Assembly: GCF_017377775.1 (NCBI RefSeq)
Contig: NZ_JAFVLN010000003.1
Coordinates: forward strand, 248,001-312,000
Direction of reading: 5' to 3'
DNA: 64,000 nt
DNA from: Streptomyces sp. VRA16 Mangrove soil
GTDB lineage: Bacteria; Actinomycetota; Actinomycetes; Streptomycetales; Streptomycetaceae
In this document: positions 1 to 8,690 of the stretch, one piece after another
Layout: each line of letters starts with the position of its first letter
Position numbering within the stretch: position 1 is the first letter of the stretch
Position numbers and translations under genes: made by a program
The notes under the pieces: model-generated
The model's database searches: none
Told to the model about the DNA's origin: nothing
The model's input: only the letters and a program-made list of their open reading frames with translations

Positions 1-561
1 GGACGACTGCGCACCTTCATCGAGTCCCAGCCGGTCTTCTTCACCGCGACCGCGCCGCTCTCCGGGGACGGCACGGTGAACCTCTCCCCCAAGGGCCTCA
101 AGGGCTCCTTCGCCGTCGTCGACGAACTCACCGTCGCCTATCTGGACTTCGCCGGGTCCAACGCCGAGACCATCGCCCATCTGCGCGAGAACGGCCGGAT
201 CACGCTCATGTGGTGCGCCTTCCAGGGCCCGCCGAACATCGTCCGGGTGCACGGCCGCGGCGAGCCCGTCTTCCGCGACGACCCGCGCTTCACCGAGCTG
301 CTCGGCCATTTCGGCGACTTCGACCCGACGCGCAACGGGCTGCGCGCGATCATCCTCGTACGGGCCGAACACATCCGGGACACCTGCGGATACGCGGTCC
401 CCTTCATGACGTACGACGAGGAGCGCTCCCTCCACGGGGACTTCTTCGTGCGCAAGGACGACGCCGAACTCGACGCCTACTTCCAGAAGAAGGAGTACAT
501 CGGAACCAGCCTGGACGGACTTCCGGGGCTGCCGTTGCCGCTGCCGCCCGCTACCTTCTGA
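1..561 (+). CDS. pyridoxamine 5'-phosphate oxidase family protein (5' partial)
   Basis: The reading frame is open from base 1, so the true start lies upstream and the first visible ATG (76) is internal. The visible 186 codons fit the split-barrel flavin-binding fold: an early segment ending in LSPKGLKG, then ITLMWCAFQGPPNIVRVHGRGEP-like strands typical of PNPOx-family proteins from actinobacteria. The family includes FMN- and F420-dependent oxidoreductases as well as haem-degrading relatives. Nothing seen here fixes the substrate. The gene ends 3 bases before the next start, so it may be co-transcribed with the transpeptidase gene. The family assignment is fairly firm; the cofactor is unknown. 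Confidence 0.8.
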   Translation, partial: GRLRTFIESQPVFFTATAPLSGDGTVNLSPKGLKGSFAVVDELTVAYLDFAGSNAETIAHLRENGRITLMWCAFQGPPNIVRVHGRGEPVFRDDPRFTELLGHFGDFDPTRNGLRAIILVRAEHIRDTCGYAVPFMTYDEERSLHGDFFVRKDDAELDAYFQKKEYIGTSLDGLPGLPLPLPPATF

Positions 562-564
562 CCC

Positions 565-1275
565 ATGCGTCCTTTACGAGCAGGTATCGCCGCAACTGTC
601 GTCGCGTGCGCCGCGTTCGGTGCCGCCCCGCCCGCGTCCGCCGCCGTTCCGCTGCCCGCCCGGATGGCGGACACCGGCGGCGGCAGCCAGCTCATCACCG
701 CCGAGGCGCCGCGCGCGTCGGCCACCTCCGGCACGGTCACCTGGTGGGACCGGCGCCCGGACGGCCGCTGGGTCGAGGCCGGTTCGGCGCCCGCGCGGTT
801 CGGGGCGAAGGGGCTCGTCGCCGGGACCCACCGCAAGCAGGGCACGAACACCACCCCGGCCGGGCTCTACGGCCTGCCCTTCGCCTTCGGCAACAAGGCG
901 GCGCCCGGCGGCACCTCGGTCGCCTACAAGCGGGTGCGCGGCACGTCCTGGTGGTGCCAGGACAACGACTCGCGCTCCTACAACCGCTGGACCCAGCCCC
1001 GCCCGGCCGACTGCCGGGCCGCCGAGTCCGAGCACCTGGCCGACTACGCCACGCAGTACGCGTACGCGCTCGTGATCGGCTTCAACTACGACAAGCCCGT
1101 GCGCGGGCGCGGCGCCGGGATCTTCCTGCACGTCAACGGGCGGGCGGCGACGGCCGGTTGCGTCTCCGTGCCGCAGGACGCCATGCGGCGGATCATGACG
1201 TGGGTGAAGCCGGGACGGGCGCCGCACATCGCGATCGGGACGACCGGCGGAGCGACGGCCCTCACCCGTTACTGA
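565..1275 (+). CDS. secreted L,D-transpeptidase (YkuD fold)
   Basis: The 236-residue protein has a clear signal peptide (short basic start, hydrophobic core, Ala-rich cleavage region near residue 26). The C-terminal half carries the YkuD signature: His189 in FLHVNG and the presumed nucleophile Cys199 in AGCVSV, spaced as in L,D-transpeptidases. These enzymes make 3-3 crosslinks in peptidoglycan or attach proteins to it outside the membrane. The usual SHGC is here AGC, a common actinobacterial variant in this clade. ATG 565 follows the preceding stop by 3 bases. It could be a non-crosslinking cell-wall hydrolase of the same fold, but the catalytic pair is present. Confidence 0.85.
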   Translation: MRPLRAGIAATVVACAAFGAAPPASAAVPLPARMADTGGGSQLITAEAPRASATSGTVTWWDRRPDGRWVEAGSAPARFGAKGLVAGTHRKQGTNTTPAGLYGLPFAFGNKAAPGGTSVAYKRVRGTSWWCQDNDSRSYNRWTQPRPADCRAAESEHLADYATQYAYALVIGFNYDKPVRGRGAGIFLHVNGRAATAGCVSVPQDAMRRIMTWVKPGRAPHIAIGTTGGATALTRY

Positions 1276-1324
1276 GGTCCCTGTCGGTCCCGGATGTCAT
1301 CATGTCGCTCTGGGCGGGAGGGAC

Positions 1325-4300
1325 ATGAACGACGTACGCAAGGCACTCCTCTTAGGGGTGGGGCAGGTACCGGAGCAGGCCGACGGCCTCGAACAGCTGG
1401 ACGCGGTGGTCCATGCCGATCTCCAGCTGATGGAGTCGGCCCTCCGGTCCGCCGGTTACACCGTCGAGACGTTGCTCGACCCTCACCTGAGCCAGCTGAA
1501 GCGGCGGGTGTACGAGTGCGCACGGGACATCCCGGCCGACGGCACGCTGCTGCTCTACTTCACCGGGCACGGCATCCGCATCGCCGGACAGGACTACCTG
1601 GTCCCGGCGGACGCCGTCTGGCCCGAGGACGGGGTCTGGCACGAGGTGTACTCGGACTCGCTGCTGCACGCCGGGATCAGCCCCCTCCTGAAGGGCTGCA
1701 AGGCCGGGACCGTGCTGTGGGTGATCGACGCGTGCCGGGCCGGTGAGACGGAGGACGGCGTCCCGTTCGGCAGCAACACCGACAGTGGGCCGCCGACCGG
1801 TGACTACGCCGTCCTCACCGGGTGTTCGCGCGGCGAGCGCAGTGGCTACGGCCCCGAGGGCAGCTTCTTCACCCAGGGCCTCGCCGAGGCACTGGGCCCG
1901 CTCAGTCCGGCCCGTACGGTCACGGAGGTCTTCACCGCCGCGCGCCGGGCCACCGAGCGGACGGCTCGCCGCGTCGGCGGCATCACCCAGACCCCCGCGA
2001 TCAAGTACGTCACCCAGGACGAGGCCCGTGCCCGGGGCACGGAGATCTGCCCCGGGCGCTCCCTCAAGGAGGACTGGCTCGCGGCGGCGCTCGACACCCC
2101 GCTGTGGGACCGGGTCCCGCAGGGGCAGCACGGGGAGGCGGCACGTTTCCGGCAGTGCCTGGCGGACTTCGTCGAGCAGTGCGCCCGCACTCTGCACCAC
2201 GCCCAGGAGCGGCTGCCGCACGACGACCCCTGGGCCGACGACACGTTCGTGGTCCGGCTGCTGCACCAGCGGCTGCCCGAACTGCTGCCCGCGACCGCGG
2301 AGTTGTCCGCGATCGAGGTCGCGTCCCTGGTGACCGTCGTCTTCCTGCGAGAAGTCGCGTGGGCGGAGCGGCTCAGCCAGGCCGCCGAGGTCGACCCGTA
2401 CGTGTCGGCCCGCAAGCCGGGCGCGGACGCGTACCGCAGGCACTACGAGCAGATCGCCGAGCAGCACCAGTCGGTGGCCCGCCGGGCCGTCGAGTGCCGG
2501 GCCCGTGGCCGCGTCAGGGACACGGCGGCGGTGACGATGTGGCTCGTCCACCGCTGGATCGCCGACCGCTTCGAGACCGACGACGCCCCCGTCGCGCCCG
2601 CCCTCGCCCGGCGGCTGCTGGAGTCCATGGGGGTGAGCCCGGAGCGCGCGCAGGAGCCCGCCGAGGCGCTGTCCGCGATGGCGGCAGGCCTGGGGACGGA
2701 GGAGCCGCCGGCCGCGACGGCGGCGCCCGAGAAGGTCCTGCTGCCCGAGGGCCACCGGGCGCTGCGGATCCGCCCGTTGACCGGGCTGCTGCGGCTCGCG
2801 GCGGTCCTGGCGGTCGACGTGCGGACGTTCCCCGACGTGGTGGCGGAGCATCTCGGCGTCTCCGATCCGGTGATGCCGGGGCAGGTCATCGGGGCCCTCC
2901 GCGAGCTGGGCTGGGCCCGCGAGGGCGAGGTGCTGCACCTGGACGCCCTGTGCCCGCACCAGGCGGTGCACGCCGCGCTGACCGCCGTCGTGGAGCGGGC
3001 GGACGAGCTGGCCGAGGAGACCGCCGGGCTGGCCGGAGACCTGCCCGCGCCCGAGTCGGCCCTGTTGGCGTGTCTGCCCCAGCGGGTGACCGACCGCGAC
3101 GTACGGCCGAGTCTCACGGCGGGCCGGCCCTCCTACGAGGTGCCGCTCCTGCGCTTCCATCTCGCGCAGACGGAGGTGCGCGAGCTGCTGATGGGCGAGC
3201 AGCTGTACGGCGGCGAGCCCAACCTGGCGCTGCGCGAGCTGTACCAGAACGCGATGGACGCCTGCCGGTACCGGGCGATGCGCTGGCGGTACCTGCGCTC
3301 GCGGGGCACGGACACGGGCCACTGGACGGGCGAGATCACGTTCAGCGAGGGCGAGGACGAGCGGGGGCGCTACGTCGAGTGCCGTGACAACGGGGTGGGG
3401 ATGAGCGCCGAGCAGCTCAAGCACACCTTCACCCGGGCGGGCAGCCGCTTCGAGCGCTCCAAGACGTTCCGCCGGGAGCAGGCACGCTGGCTGCGCCACG
3501 ATCCGGCCCTGCGCCTGTACCCCAACAGCCGTTTCGGCATCGGGGTGTTCAGCTACTTCATGCTCGCCGAGGAGATGACGATCGTCACCCGGCAGGTCAG
3601 CCCCGAGGGCATTCCGGCCGAGCACGCGCTGCGGGTCGACATTCCCAGCAGCGGGAGCCTGTTCCGTATCCAGCAGCACAGCGGGGCGGACGGGCTGGCC
3701 GACGGCGGCACGCGGGTCCGGCTGTATCTGCGCGAGGGTGCGCTGGCGGGCGGCGCCTCGTGCGTCTCCGTGCTGCGGGAGCTGGTCAGGATCGCCGAGT
3801 TCACGCTCACCGCGCGGGACGCGGAGGGTGGCTCCCACACCTGGCGGCCCGGCGTGCTGCAGCCGTCGCCCGCCGTCCCCGAGGAGCATCTGGAAGCCGT
3901 GCCCGGGGTGCTGTGGTGGGTGTCCGGCGAAGGGGCCGTGCTCTGCGACGGCATCGTGACCGACCGCAAGCCCTTCGGCTGCGTGCTCAATCTGACCGGC
4001 GAGCACGCGGGCGTGCTCAGCGTCAGCCGGAAGGAGTTGCAGGACTTCGACCGGGCGTGGGCGACGGAGCGGTGGCGCGAGGGCGCGGCCGCGCTGTCGG
4101 CGTGGCCGCGCCTGACGATGGAATGGGTGTGGGAACTGGACCGGTCGAACCCGGCGGTCGCCGTCGTGCTGGGCGAGGAGTGGCGCGGCCGGGGCCTGCG
4201 GGTGCGGGACGGGGACGGGACGGTCCATGAGCTGGACGCCGTGGGCTGGTTCCATCCGGACGCGCGCCTCATGCACAACAGGTACTCGCCGGAGTTCCGT

Positions 4301-6238
4301 GCCTGGGAGGACTGGCGAGGCGCGGTCCTGCGCCACCGTCGATCGGCGCCGAGTCCCCGGCGGCTGACCGGACACCCGGTCCCGCGGCCGGGCGACGGAC
4401 ATCTCGGCTCGCAGGTGCAGCAGTCGTGGCCCGACGTCGTCCAGTACGCGGCGGACAACGCGGTGCCGCTGGCCGGGGCGATGCGCCGGCGCCGCGCCCT
4501 CGGCATCGCGGCCCACTGCTGGGTTCCTCGGCAGGACCCGGCGCGGCCCGTCGACCTGGACTGGGTGCCGAGCGGTGAACAGGCCGACTTCGTCGCACAG
4601 TTGACCAGCAAATGGTCGGGCTACGAGGAGTACCGGCAGGGTCCGTGGATCCCCGGCGAACTCCACGACATACCCAGGGCCTCGGCCAAGCTCCTCATGC
4701 CCCTGGCGACTCTGGCCGCACAGATCGTGCCGTTCGAGCCTTTCGGGCTGCCGCAGGTGCCGCAGGTACCCGATCAGTACCGTCGGCACGTCTGCGACAC
4801 GGCGGAACTCGACCGCCTCTTCGTCCGGAAGCTCGGGTACTCCCCCACACCCCCGGTGCACGCGTCCGACATCCGCCACATCTGCGAAGAGACCGGGGAC
4901 TCGCCGGAAGCCGTCCTCGACGTCGTCGCGGCCCACGCATGGCTGGGCTGGACCGCCTTCGACCTGGCCGACGTCCTGCCCTGGATGGACATCTCCGAGG
5001 AGGACTTCGCCTTCCTCTCGCGGTACCGCTTCTCCTGGCTGGGGGAGCACACGCTCCCCTGGTCCGCGACGGTGGAGCTCGCCTCGCAGCGCAGCCTCTT
5101 TCTGGGAGAGGCCGAGGGGCACCTCACCCGGCTCAGCGCGGCACTCGGTCTCACGTACCGGCCTGCGTTCGCGTCCCCGGAGCATCCGGCGTGGTACATC
5201 CGTCCGACGGAGACCACCGTCGAGTACGCGGACCGCAGCATGGGCCGGTCCTTCGACGTGACCGCCCCACCTCTTCTGTCGAATCTGATCGGCTGCGACG
5301 ACACGTCCGTGGACCAGCTGCGTACCCTCGGCGCCCCGATCCCCCGGGCCCACCGCCTGGCCCAGCGCTGGCCCCAGCTCCCGCTGCGCCTGCGGTACGC
5401 GCTCAGCGGCCGGGAGTACCCGCCCATGGAGGAGTCCGACTATCCCGCGGAGCGGTTCGGTACGGCCACGCTCTTCAATGCGGCCTGCCTTCTGCAGGAG
5501 CCCCTGCGCGGTGTGCTGGAACTCGTCCGCCCCGTGGCCGACCAGCTGGGCCTGTGCATTCCGGACGTGCCCGGGGAACTCCTGGATCACCAGCCCATCG
5601 AGGCGGAGCGCGACGCCCTGCTCGGATACGTCGACGAGTACGGGGAGTTGAACGGCAACGAGTACGGCGAGGCCGTGTGGGTCCCGCTGACACCGCCACG
5701 GCTCGCGCGCCGGGCCCGGAGCATGGGGGTGGACGCGGCCACCGCGCTGGACTCGCTCCTGCCCCTGCGGTCCATGGGCGCCCTGCTCCCCGAGCTCGGC
5801 GACGACGCCGTCGACCGGCTGGGCGAAGAGGAACCGGACGGCTACGACCTGCATGTGCTGCAGAAATTCTGGCCCACGAGTCCGGACGGCTCGCACCGCG
5901 TCAGCCCGCTCGCCCTCGTCCGCGCCGCCGCCCGCATCGGTGACACCGCGAGTGAGACGGTCGCCCGTTACGCGCCCTACCTTCCCCTGGTCGCGCACCT
6001 CCCGGACCCGCCGCCGGATCTGTCCGCCGCCCCCGACACCGTCCCGCTCTGGCAGGACCTGATCATCCTCACCCGGTATCTCAACGGCGACGGCCCGGCG
6101 CTCGACGGCCGGGTCGGGCCGGCGGACATCGCCCGGGCCGCCGATGCCGTCGGGGAGTCGCCGACCTGGGTCGCGGAGCGGCTGCGGCTGTACGCGGCGC
6201 TGTTCGATCTCCACATCACCGAGGACGTCCATGACTGA
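1325..6238 (+). CDS. caspase-like protease fused to Hsp90-type ATPase and repeat domains (conflict-system protein)
   Basis: This is a 1637-residue multidomain protein. Residues 1 to about 215 form a caspase-like (C14) domain, with catalytic His82 in YFTGHG and Cys137 in IDACRAG. Residues about 215-600 are helical with no clear motif; family knowledge suggests an inactive HD-type linker followed by a winged helix. Residues about 600-880 are a GHKL/Hsp90-type ATPase with an intact N-box (E638, N642, D645), DNGVG box (D688-G692) and GIG box (738-740). The remaining 750 residues contain several degenerate helical repeats. The start is ATG 1325 behind GGGAGGG. Its stop overlaps the next gene by 8 bases. 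This architecture matches caspase-Hsp90 NTP-dependent conflict systems as I recall them from comparative genomics; a defence role is inference. Confidence 0.85.
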   Translation: MNDVRKALLLGVGQVPEQADGLEQLDAVVHADLQLMESALRSAGYTVETLLDPHLSQLKRRVYECARDIPADGTLLLYFTGHGIRIAGQDYLVPADAVWPEDGVWHEVYSDSLLHAGISPLLKGCKAGTVLWVIDACRAGETEDGVPFGSNTDSGPPTGDYAVLTGCSRGERSGYGPEGSFFTQGLAEALGPLSPARTVTEVFTAARRATERTARRVGGITQTPAIKYVTQDEARARGTEICPGRSLKEDWLAAALDTPLWDRVPQGQHGEAARFRQCLADFVEQCARTLHHAQERLPHDDPWADDTFVVRLLHQRLPELLPATAELSAIEVASLVTVVFLREVAWAERLSQAAEVDPYVSARKPGADAYRRHYEQIAEQHQSVARRAVECRARGRVRDTAAVTMWLVHRWIADRFETDDAPVAPALARRLLESMGVSPERAQEPAEALSAMAAGLGTEEPPAATAAPEKVLLPEGHRALRIRPLTGLLRLAAVLAVDVRTFPDVVAEHLGVSDPVMPGQVIGALRELGWAREGEVLHLDALCPHQAVHAALTAVVERADELAEETAGLAGDLPAPESALLACLPQRVTDRDVRPSLTAGRPSYEVPLLRFHLAQTEVRELLMGEQLYGGEPNLALRELYQNAMDACRYRAMRWRYLRSRGTDTGHWTGEITFSEGEDERGRYVECRDNGVGMSAEQLKHTFTRAGSRFERSKTFRREQARWLRHDPALRLYPNSRFGIGVFSYFMLAEEMTIVTRQVSPEGIPAEHALRVDIPSSGSLFRIQQHSGADGLADGGTRVRLYLREGALAGGASCVSVLRELVRIAEFTLTARDAEGGSHTWRPGVLQPSPAVPEEHLEAVPGVLWWVSGEGAVLCDGIVTDRKPFGCVLNLTGEHAGVLSVSRKELQDFDRAWATERWREGAAALSAWPRLTMEWVWELDRSNPAVAVVLGEEWRGRGLRVRDGDGTVHELDAVGWFHPDARLMHNRYSPEFRAWEDWRGAVLRHRRSAPSPRRLTGHPVPRPGDGHLGSQVQQSWPDVVQYAADNAVPLAGAMRRRRALGIAAHCWVPRQDPARPVDLDWVPSGEQADFVAQLTSKWSGYEEYRQGPWIPGELHDIPRASAKLLMPLATLAAQIVPFEPFGLPQVPQVPDQYRRHVCDTAELDRLFVRKLGYSPTPPVHASDIRHICEETGDSPEAVLDVVAAHAWLGWTAFDLADVLPWMDISEEDFAFLSRYRFSWLGEHTLPWSATVELASQRSLFLGEAEGHLTRLSAALGLTYRPAFASPEHPAWYIRPTETTVEYADRSMGRSFDVTAPPLLSNLIGCDDTSVDQLRTLGAPIPRAHRLAQRWPQLPLRLRYALSGREYPPMEESDYPAERFGTATLFNAACLLQEPLRGVLELVRPVADQLGLCIPDVPGELLDHQPIEAERDALLGYVDEYGELNGNEYGEAVWVPLTPPRLARRARSMGVDAATALDSLLPLRSMGALLPELGDDAVDRLGEEEPDGYDLHVLQKFWPTSPDGSHRVSPLALVRAAARIGDTASETVARYAPYLPLVAHLPDPPPDLSAAPDTVPLWQDLIILTRYLNGDGPALDGRVGPADIARAADAVGESPTWVAERLRLYAALFDLHITEDVHD

Positions 6239-6611
6239 CCCCACCGCCTCCGCGGTCCCACACGCCTTCGACACGGCGTACGCGGAGCAGCACCTCGGCA
6301 CCGCGACCACCCGCTTCACGGGCCGGCGCACAGCGGACGGCCTGGGCGTCGTCCTGGAGGGCCGCTGCCCGGGCTGCCAGGGACGGACGCGGACCGAGTA
6401 CCGGCGCGGGGTGCCCGGGTCGGGCACGAAGGGGTTGCTCTCCTGGCTCAAGGGGGAGCAGCCGGGTCCCGGGCTCGCGGGCGATCTGGCCGCGCTGGCC
6501 GATGAGTGGCACTACTGCGAGTGCGGCCACCCGCACCCGCTGATGCCCGGGGACGCCGTCTTCGTGGGGTGCGGGGCGAGCTGGCGTGTGGCGGCGGTGG
6601 ATCCGGCGTGA
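6231..6611 (+). CDS. small Cys-rich (zinc-ribbon-like) protein in the caspase-Hsp90 operon
   Basis: The 126-residue protein starts at ATG 6231, inside the last codons of the caspase-Hsp90 gene (ATGACTGA overlap), so translation is probably coupled. It has one Cys pair at C46-P-G-C49 and a second cluster at C96-E-C98-G-H100, which could form a zinc-binding site. A Gly/Pro-rich loop with a GLLSWLKGEQPG-type helix lies between them. No membrane segment or signal is visible. I do not recognise a named family. Its fixed place between the protease-ATPase and a membrane protein suggests an adaptor or sensor subunit, which is inference. An upstream in-frame ATG at 6144 would add residues inside the previous gene and is less likely. 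Confidence 0.75.
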   Translation: MTDPTASAVPHAFDTAYAEQHLGTATTRFTGRRTADGLGVVLEGRCPGCQGRTRTEYRRGVPGSGTKGLLSWLKGEQPGPGLAGDLAALADEWHYCECGHPHPLMPGDAVFVGCGASWRVAAVDPA

Positions 6612-7216
6612 GCGCGGGGTCCGAGCGCCGGTGGTCGCTGCTCGCGCGCGAGCAGGAGTTCCAGCAACTGCCCGAGCTCAGGCGCCAGGCCGAGGGGTGG
6701 CGCAACGGCCTGGCGGGGCTGGCCTCGCTGCTCGCCGTGCTCGTGACGCTCAAGGGCCGCGACGATCTCGGTCAACTCCCGGACGGGGCACGCGACGTGG
6801 CGTCCGCGCTCGTCGCCGCGGCGTTCGTGCTGCTCGTCGGCGGCGCCGTGCTCTCCGTGCGGGCGGCCCACGGGCGGCCGGGGGACCGGATCCTGCTGGC
6901 GGGTCAGGCGCTGCGGCGCTGGACGGAGAGCGAGATCGTGCGGGTGACGCGGTCCCTGCGCTGGGCGGCGGTGTGCTGTGCGGGCGGCCTGCTGTTCGCG
7001 GCGGCGGGGGTGGGCGTCGCCTGGTTCACCACGGAGCCGGCGCCCGACAGTCTGGTGCGGGTGACCACCACCACCGGTGAGCGGTGCGGGGAGTTCCTCG
7101 GTTCGGGCCGGGGCGGGGTCCGCCTGCGGGTCGATGTGCAGGGCGGCACGAAGGAGCGGGTCACCGTGCCCGGCGCGGCGGTGGTGGCCGTCACTCCGGT
7201 CGACCGCTGCGGTTGA
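6608..7216 (+). CDS. three-helix membrane protein, third gene of the caspase-Hsp90 operon
   Basis: The start is GTG 6608, overlapping the preceding stop by 4 bases (GTGA). The 202-residue product begins with a charged amphipathic helix rich in Arg/Glu/Gln, followed by a hydrophobic stretch near residues 34-49, a second near 65-87 and a third near 118-139. A roughly 60-residue tail after it carries a TTTTGERCGEF segment and beta-strand-like residues. The topology (amphipathic helix, membrane hairpin, third helix) resembles membrane effectors or SLATT-like proteins of bacterial conflict systems, but no diagnostic motif proves it. The 3' end overlaps the convergent histidine-kinase gene by 26 bases. 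Confidence 0.7.
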   Translation: MSAGSERRWSLLAREQEFQQLPELRRQAEGWRNGLAGLASLLAVLVTLKGRDDLGQLPDGARDVASALVAAAFVLLVGGAVLSVRAAHGRPGDRILLAGQALRRWTESEIVRVTRSLRWAAVCCAGGLLFAAAGVGVAWFTTEPAPDSLVRVTTTTGERCGEFLGSGRGGVRLRVDVQGGTKERVTVPGAAVVAVTPVDRCG

Positions 7217-8690
7217 GCCGCGGCGCGGGCGGGCCCTCGGTGAGCCGGGGCAGCCGGACGGTGAACTGTGTCGCGCCGGGCTCGGTGGCCAGGGCGACCG
7301 AGCCGCGGTGGGCCTCCGCGACCCCCGCGACGATGGACAGGCCGAGGCCGGTGCCGCCGCCCTCGCCGCGCCGCTGGTCGCCGTGGACGAACCGCTCGAA
7401 GACCGTGTCGCGGACGTCGTCCGGGATGCCGGGTCCGTCGTCGGCGACCGAGAGCAGCACCGCGTCGGGGGCGGTGGTGAGGGTCGTGGTGACCTGGGTG
7501 CCGGGCGGGGTGTGCAGGCGGGCGTTGGCGAGGAGGTTCGCGAGGAGCTGGTGCAGGCGGTGGGCGTCGCCGGTCACCGTGACCGGCTCCTCGGGCAGCC
7601 GGAGCGACCAGCGGTGGTCGGGGCCCGCGGCCCGTGCGTCGTCGACCGCGTCGAGCACGAGCCGGGTCAGGTCGACCGGCTCGCGCTCCAGCGGGCGGCC
7701 CGCGTCGAGGCGGGCGAGCAGCAGCAGGTCGTCGACCATGGCGCCCATCCGGCCCGACTCGGCGGCGATGCGTTCCAGGGCGCGGGTCACCTCCGGCGGC
7801 ACCGGGCCCGGGTGCAGCAGCGCGAGTTCGGCGTGGCCGCGGACGGCGGCGACGGGTGTGCGCAGCTCGTGGCTGGCGTCGGCGGAGAAGCTGCGCAGCC
7901 GCTCCTCGCTGCGCTGGCGCTGGGTCAGCGCGTTCTCGACATGGCCGAGCATGCGGTTGAAGGCGAGGGTGACCCGGCCGATCTCGCTGTCGGGCGGCAT
8001 GGTCTCGGGGGCGCGGGCGGGCAGCGCGACCTCGCCGCTGGCGAGCGGGAGTTCGCTGACACGGGTGGCGGTGGCGGCGACCCGGTTGAGGGGCTTGAGC
8101 GACCAGCGCACCCACAGGGCGCCGGCGATGCCGGTGACGACGAGGGCGATGCCGAAGACGACGCCCGCGACGAGTTCCAGCTCGTGGACGGTGGTCTCGA
8201 CGGGTTCGAGGGGCAGTCCGGTGATCAGGACGTCGCCGTCGCGGCCCTGGGTCGCGACGACGCGGTACTCGCCGAGCGTGGACAGCTCGACGGTGTGGCC
8301 CTGGCCGTCGACGGGCACGGCGGCGAGCCGCGCCTCGTCGGCGGCGTCGAGCTCCACGGCCTGGTTGTCGTCGGCGCGGACCACGGCGGCCCGGGTGACG
8401 GTCCCGTCGACCAGCCGGACACCGAGGGTGCCGGTGATCTGGCGGCGGGTGTCGCCGTACTCGTCGCCGTCGTGGTCGTCGTGGCCGCCCTGCCCGGTGC
8501 CCTTGTGCTCCAGGCTGGCCGGGTAGGTGCTGCCCGCGTCCTGCAGCTGCTGGTCGAGGCGGGAGGTGAGGAAACCGCCGACGCCGAGGACGGCCGCGAT
8601 CCCGACGGCGGCGCAGCTGACGGCGAGCAGCACGACGAGGCCCGCGGTGAGCCGGCCGCGCAGGGTCCGCGGCAGGTGCGGCCCCTTCAC
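7191..8690 (-). CDS. sensor histidine kinase
   Basis: The 499-residue protein has a membrane anchor near residues 14-40, an extracytoplasmic region of roughly 120 residues with an acidic Gly/His/Asp-rich loop, and a second membrane helix. HAMP and HisKA domains follow, with the phosphoacceptor in SHELRTP, and then an HATPase domain with N-box NLLANARLH, DDGPGIP and GTGLGLSIV. It overlaps the end of the response-regulator gene by 4 bases, so the two form one operon and a cognate pair. The divergent flavin/ferric-reductase genes are the likely targets, judging only from position. The family is certain; the stimulus is unknown. Confidence 0.93.
   Translation of the reverse strand: MKGPHLPRTLRGRLTAGLVVLLAVSCAAVGIAAVLGVGGFLTSRLDQQLQDAGSTYPASLEHKGTGQGGHDDHDGDEYGDTRRQITGTLGVRLVDGTVTRAAVVRADDNQAVELDAADEARLAAVPVDGQGHTVELSTLGEYRVVATQGRDGDVLITGLPLEPVETTVHELELVAGVVFGIALVVTGIAGALWVRWSLKPLNRVAATATRVSELPLASGEVALPARAPETMPPDSEIGRVTLAFNRMLGHVENALTQRQRSEERLRSFSADASHELRTPVAAVRGHAELALLHPGPVPPEVTRALERIAAESGRMGAMVDDLLLLARLDAGRPLEREPVDLTRLVLDAVDDARAAGPDHRWSLRLPEEPVTVTGDAHRLHQLLANLLANARLHTPPGTQVTTTLTTAPDAVLLSVADDGPGIPDDVRDTVFERFVHGDQRRGEGGGTGLGLSIVAGVAEAHRGSVALATEPGATQFTVRLPRLTEGPPAPRLNRSGRPE

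Noticed and set aside
1352..6451. 1699-codon open frame on the minus strand opposite the caspase-Hsp90 gene
   Set aside because: It is the usual antisense shadow of a long GC-rich gene. The product is Arg/Gly/Pro-rich without domains, while the plus frame has clear catalytic motifs.
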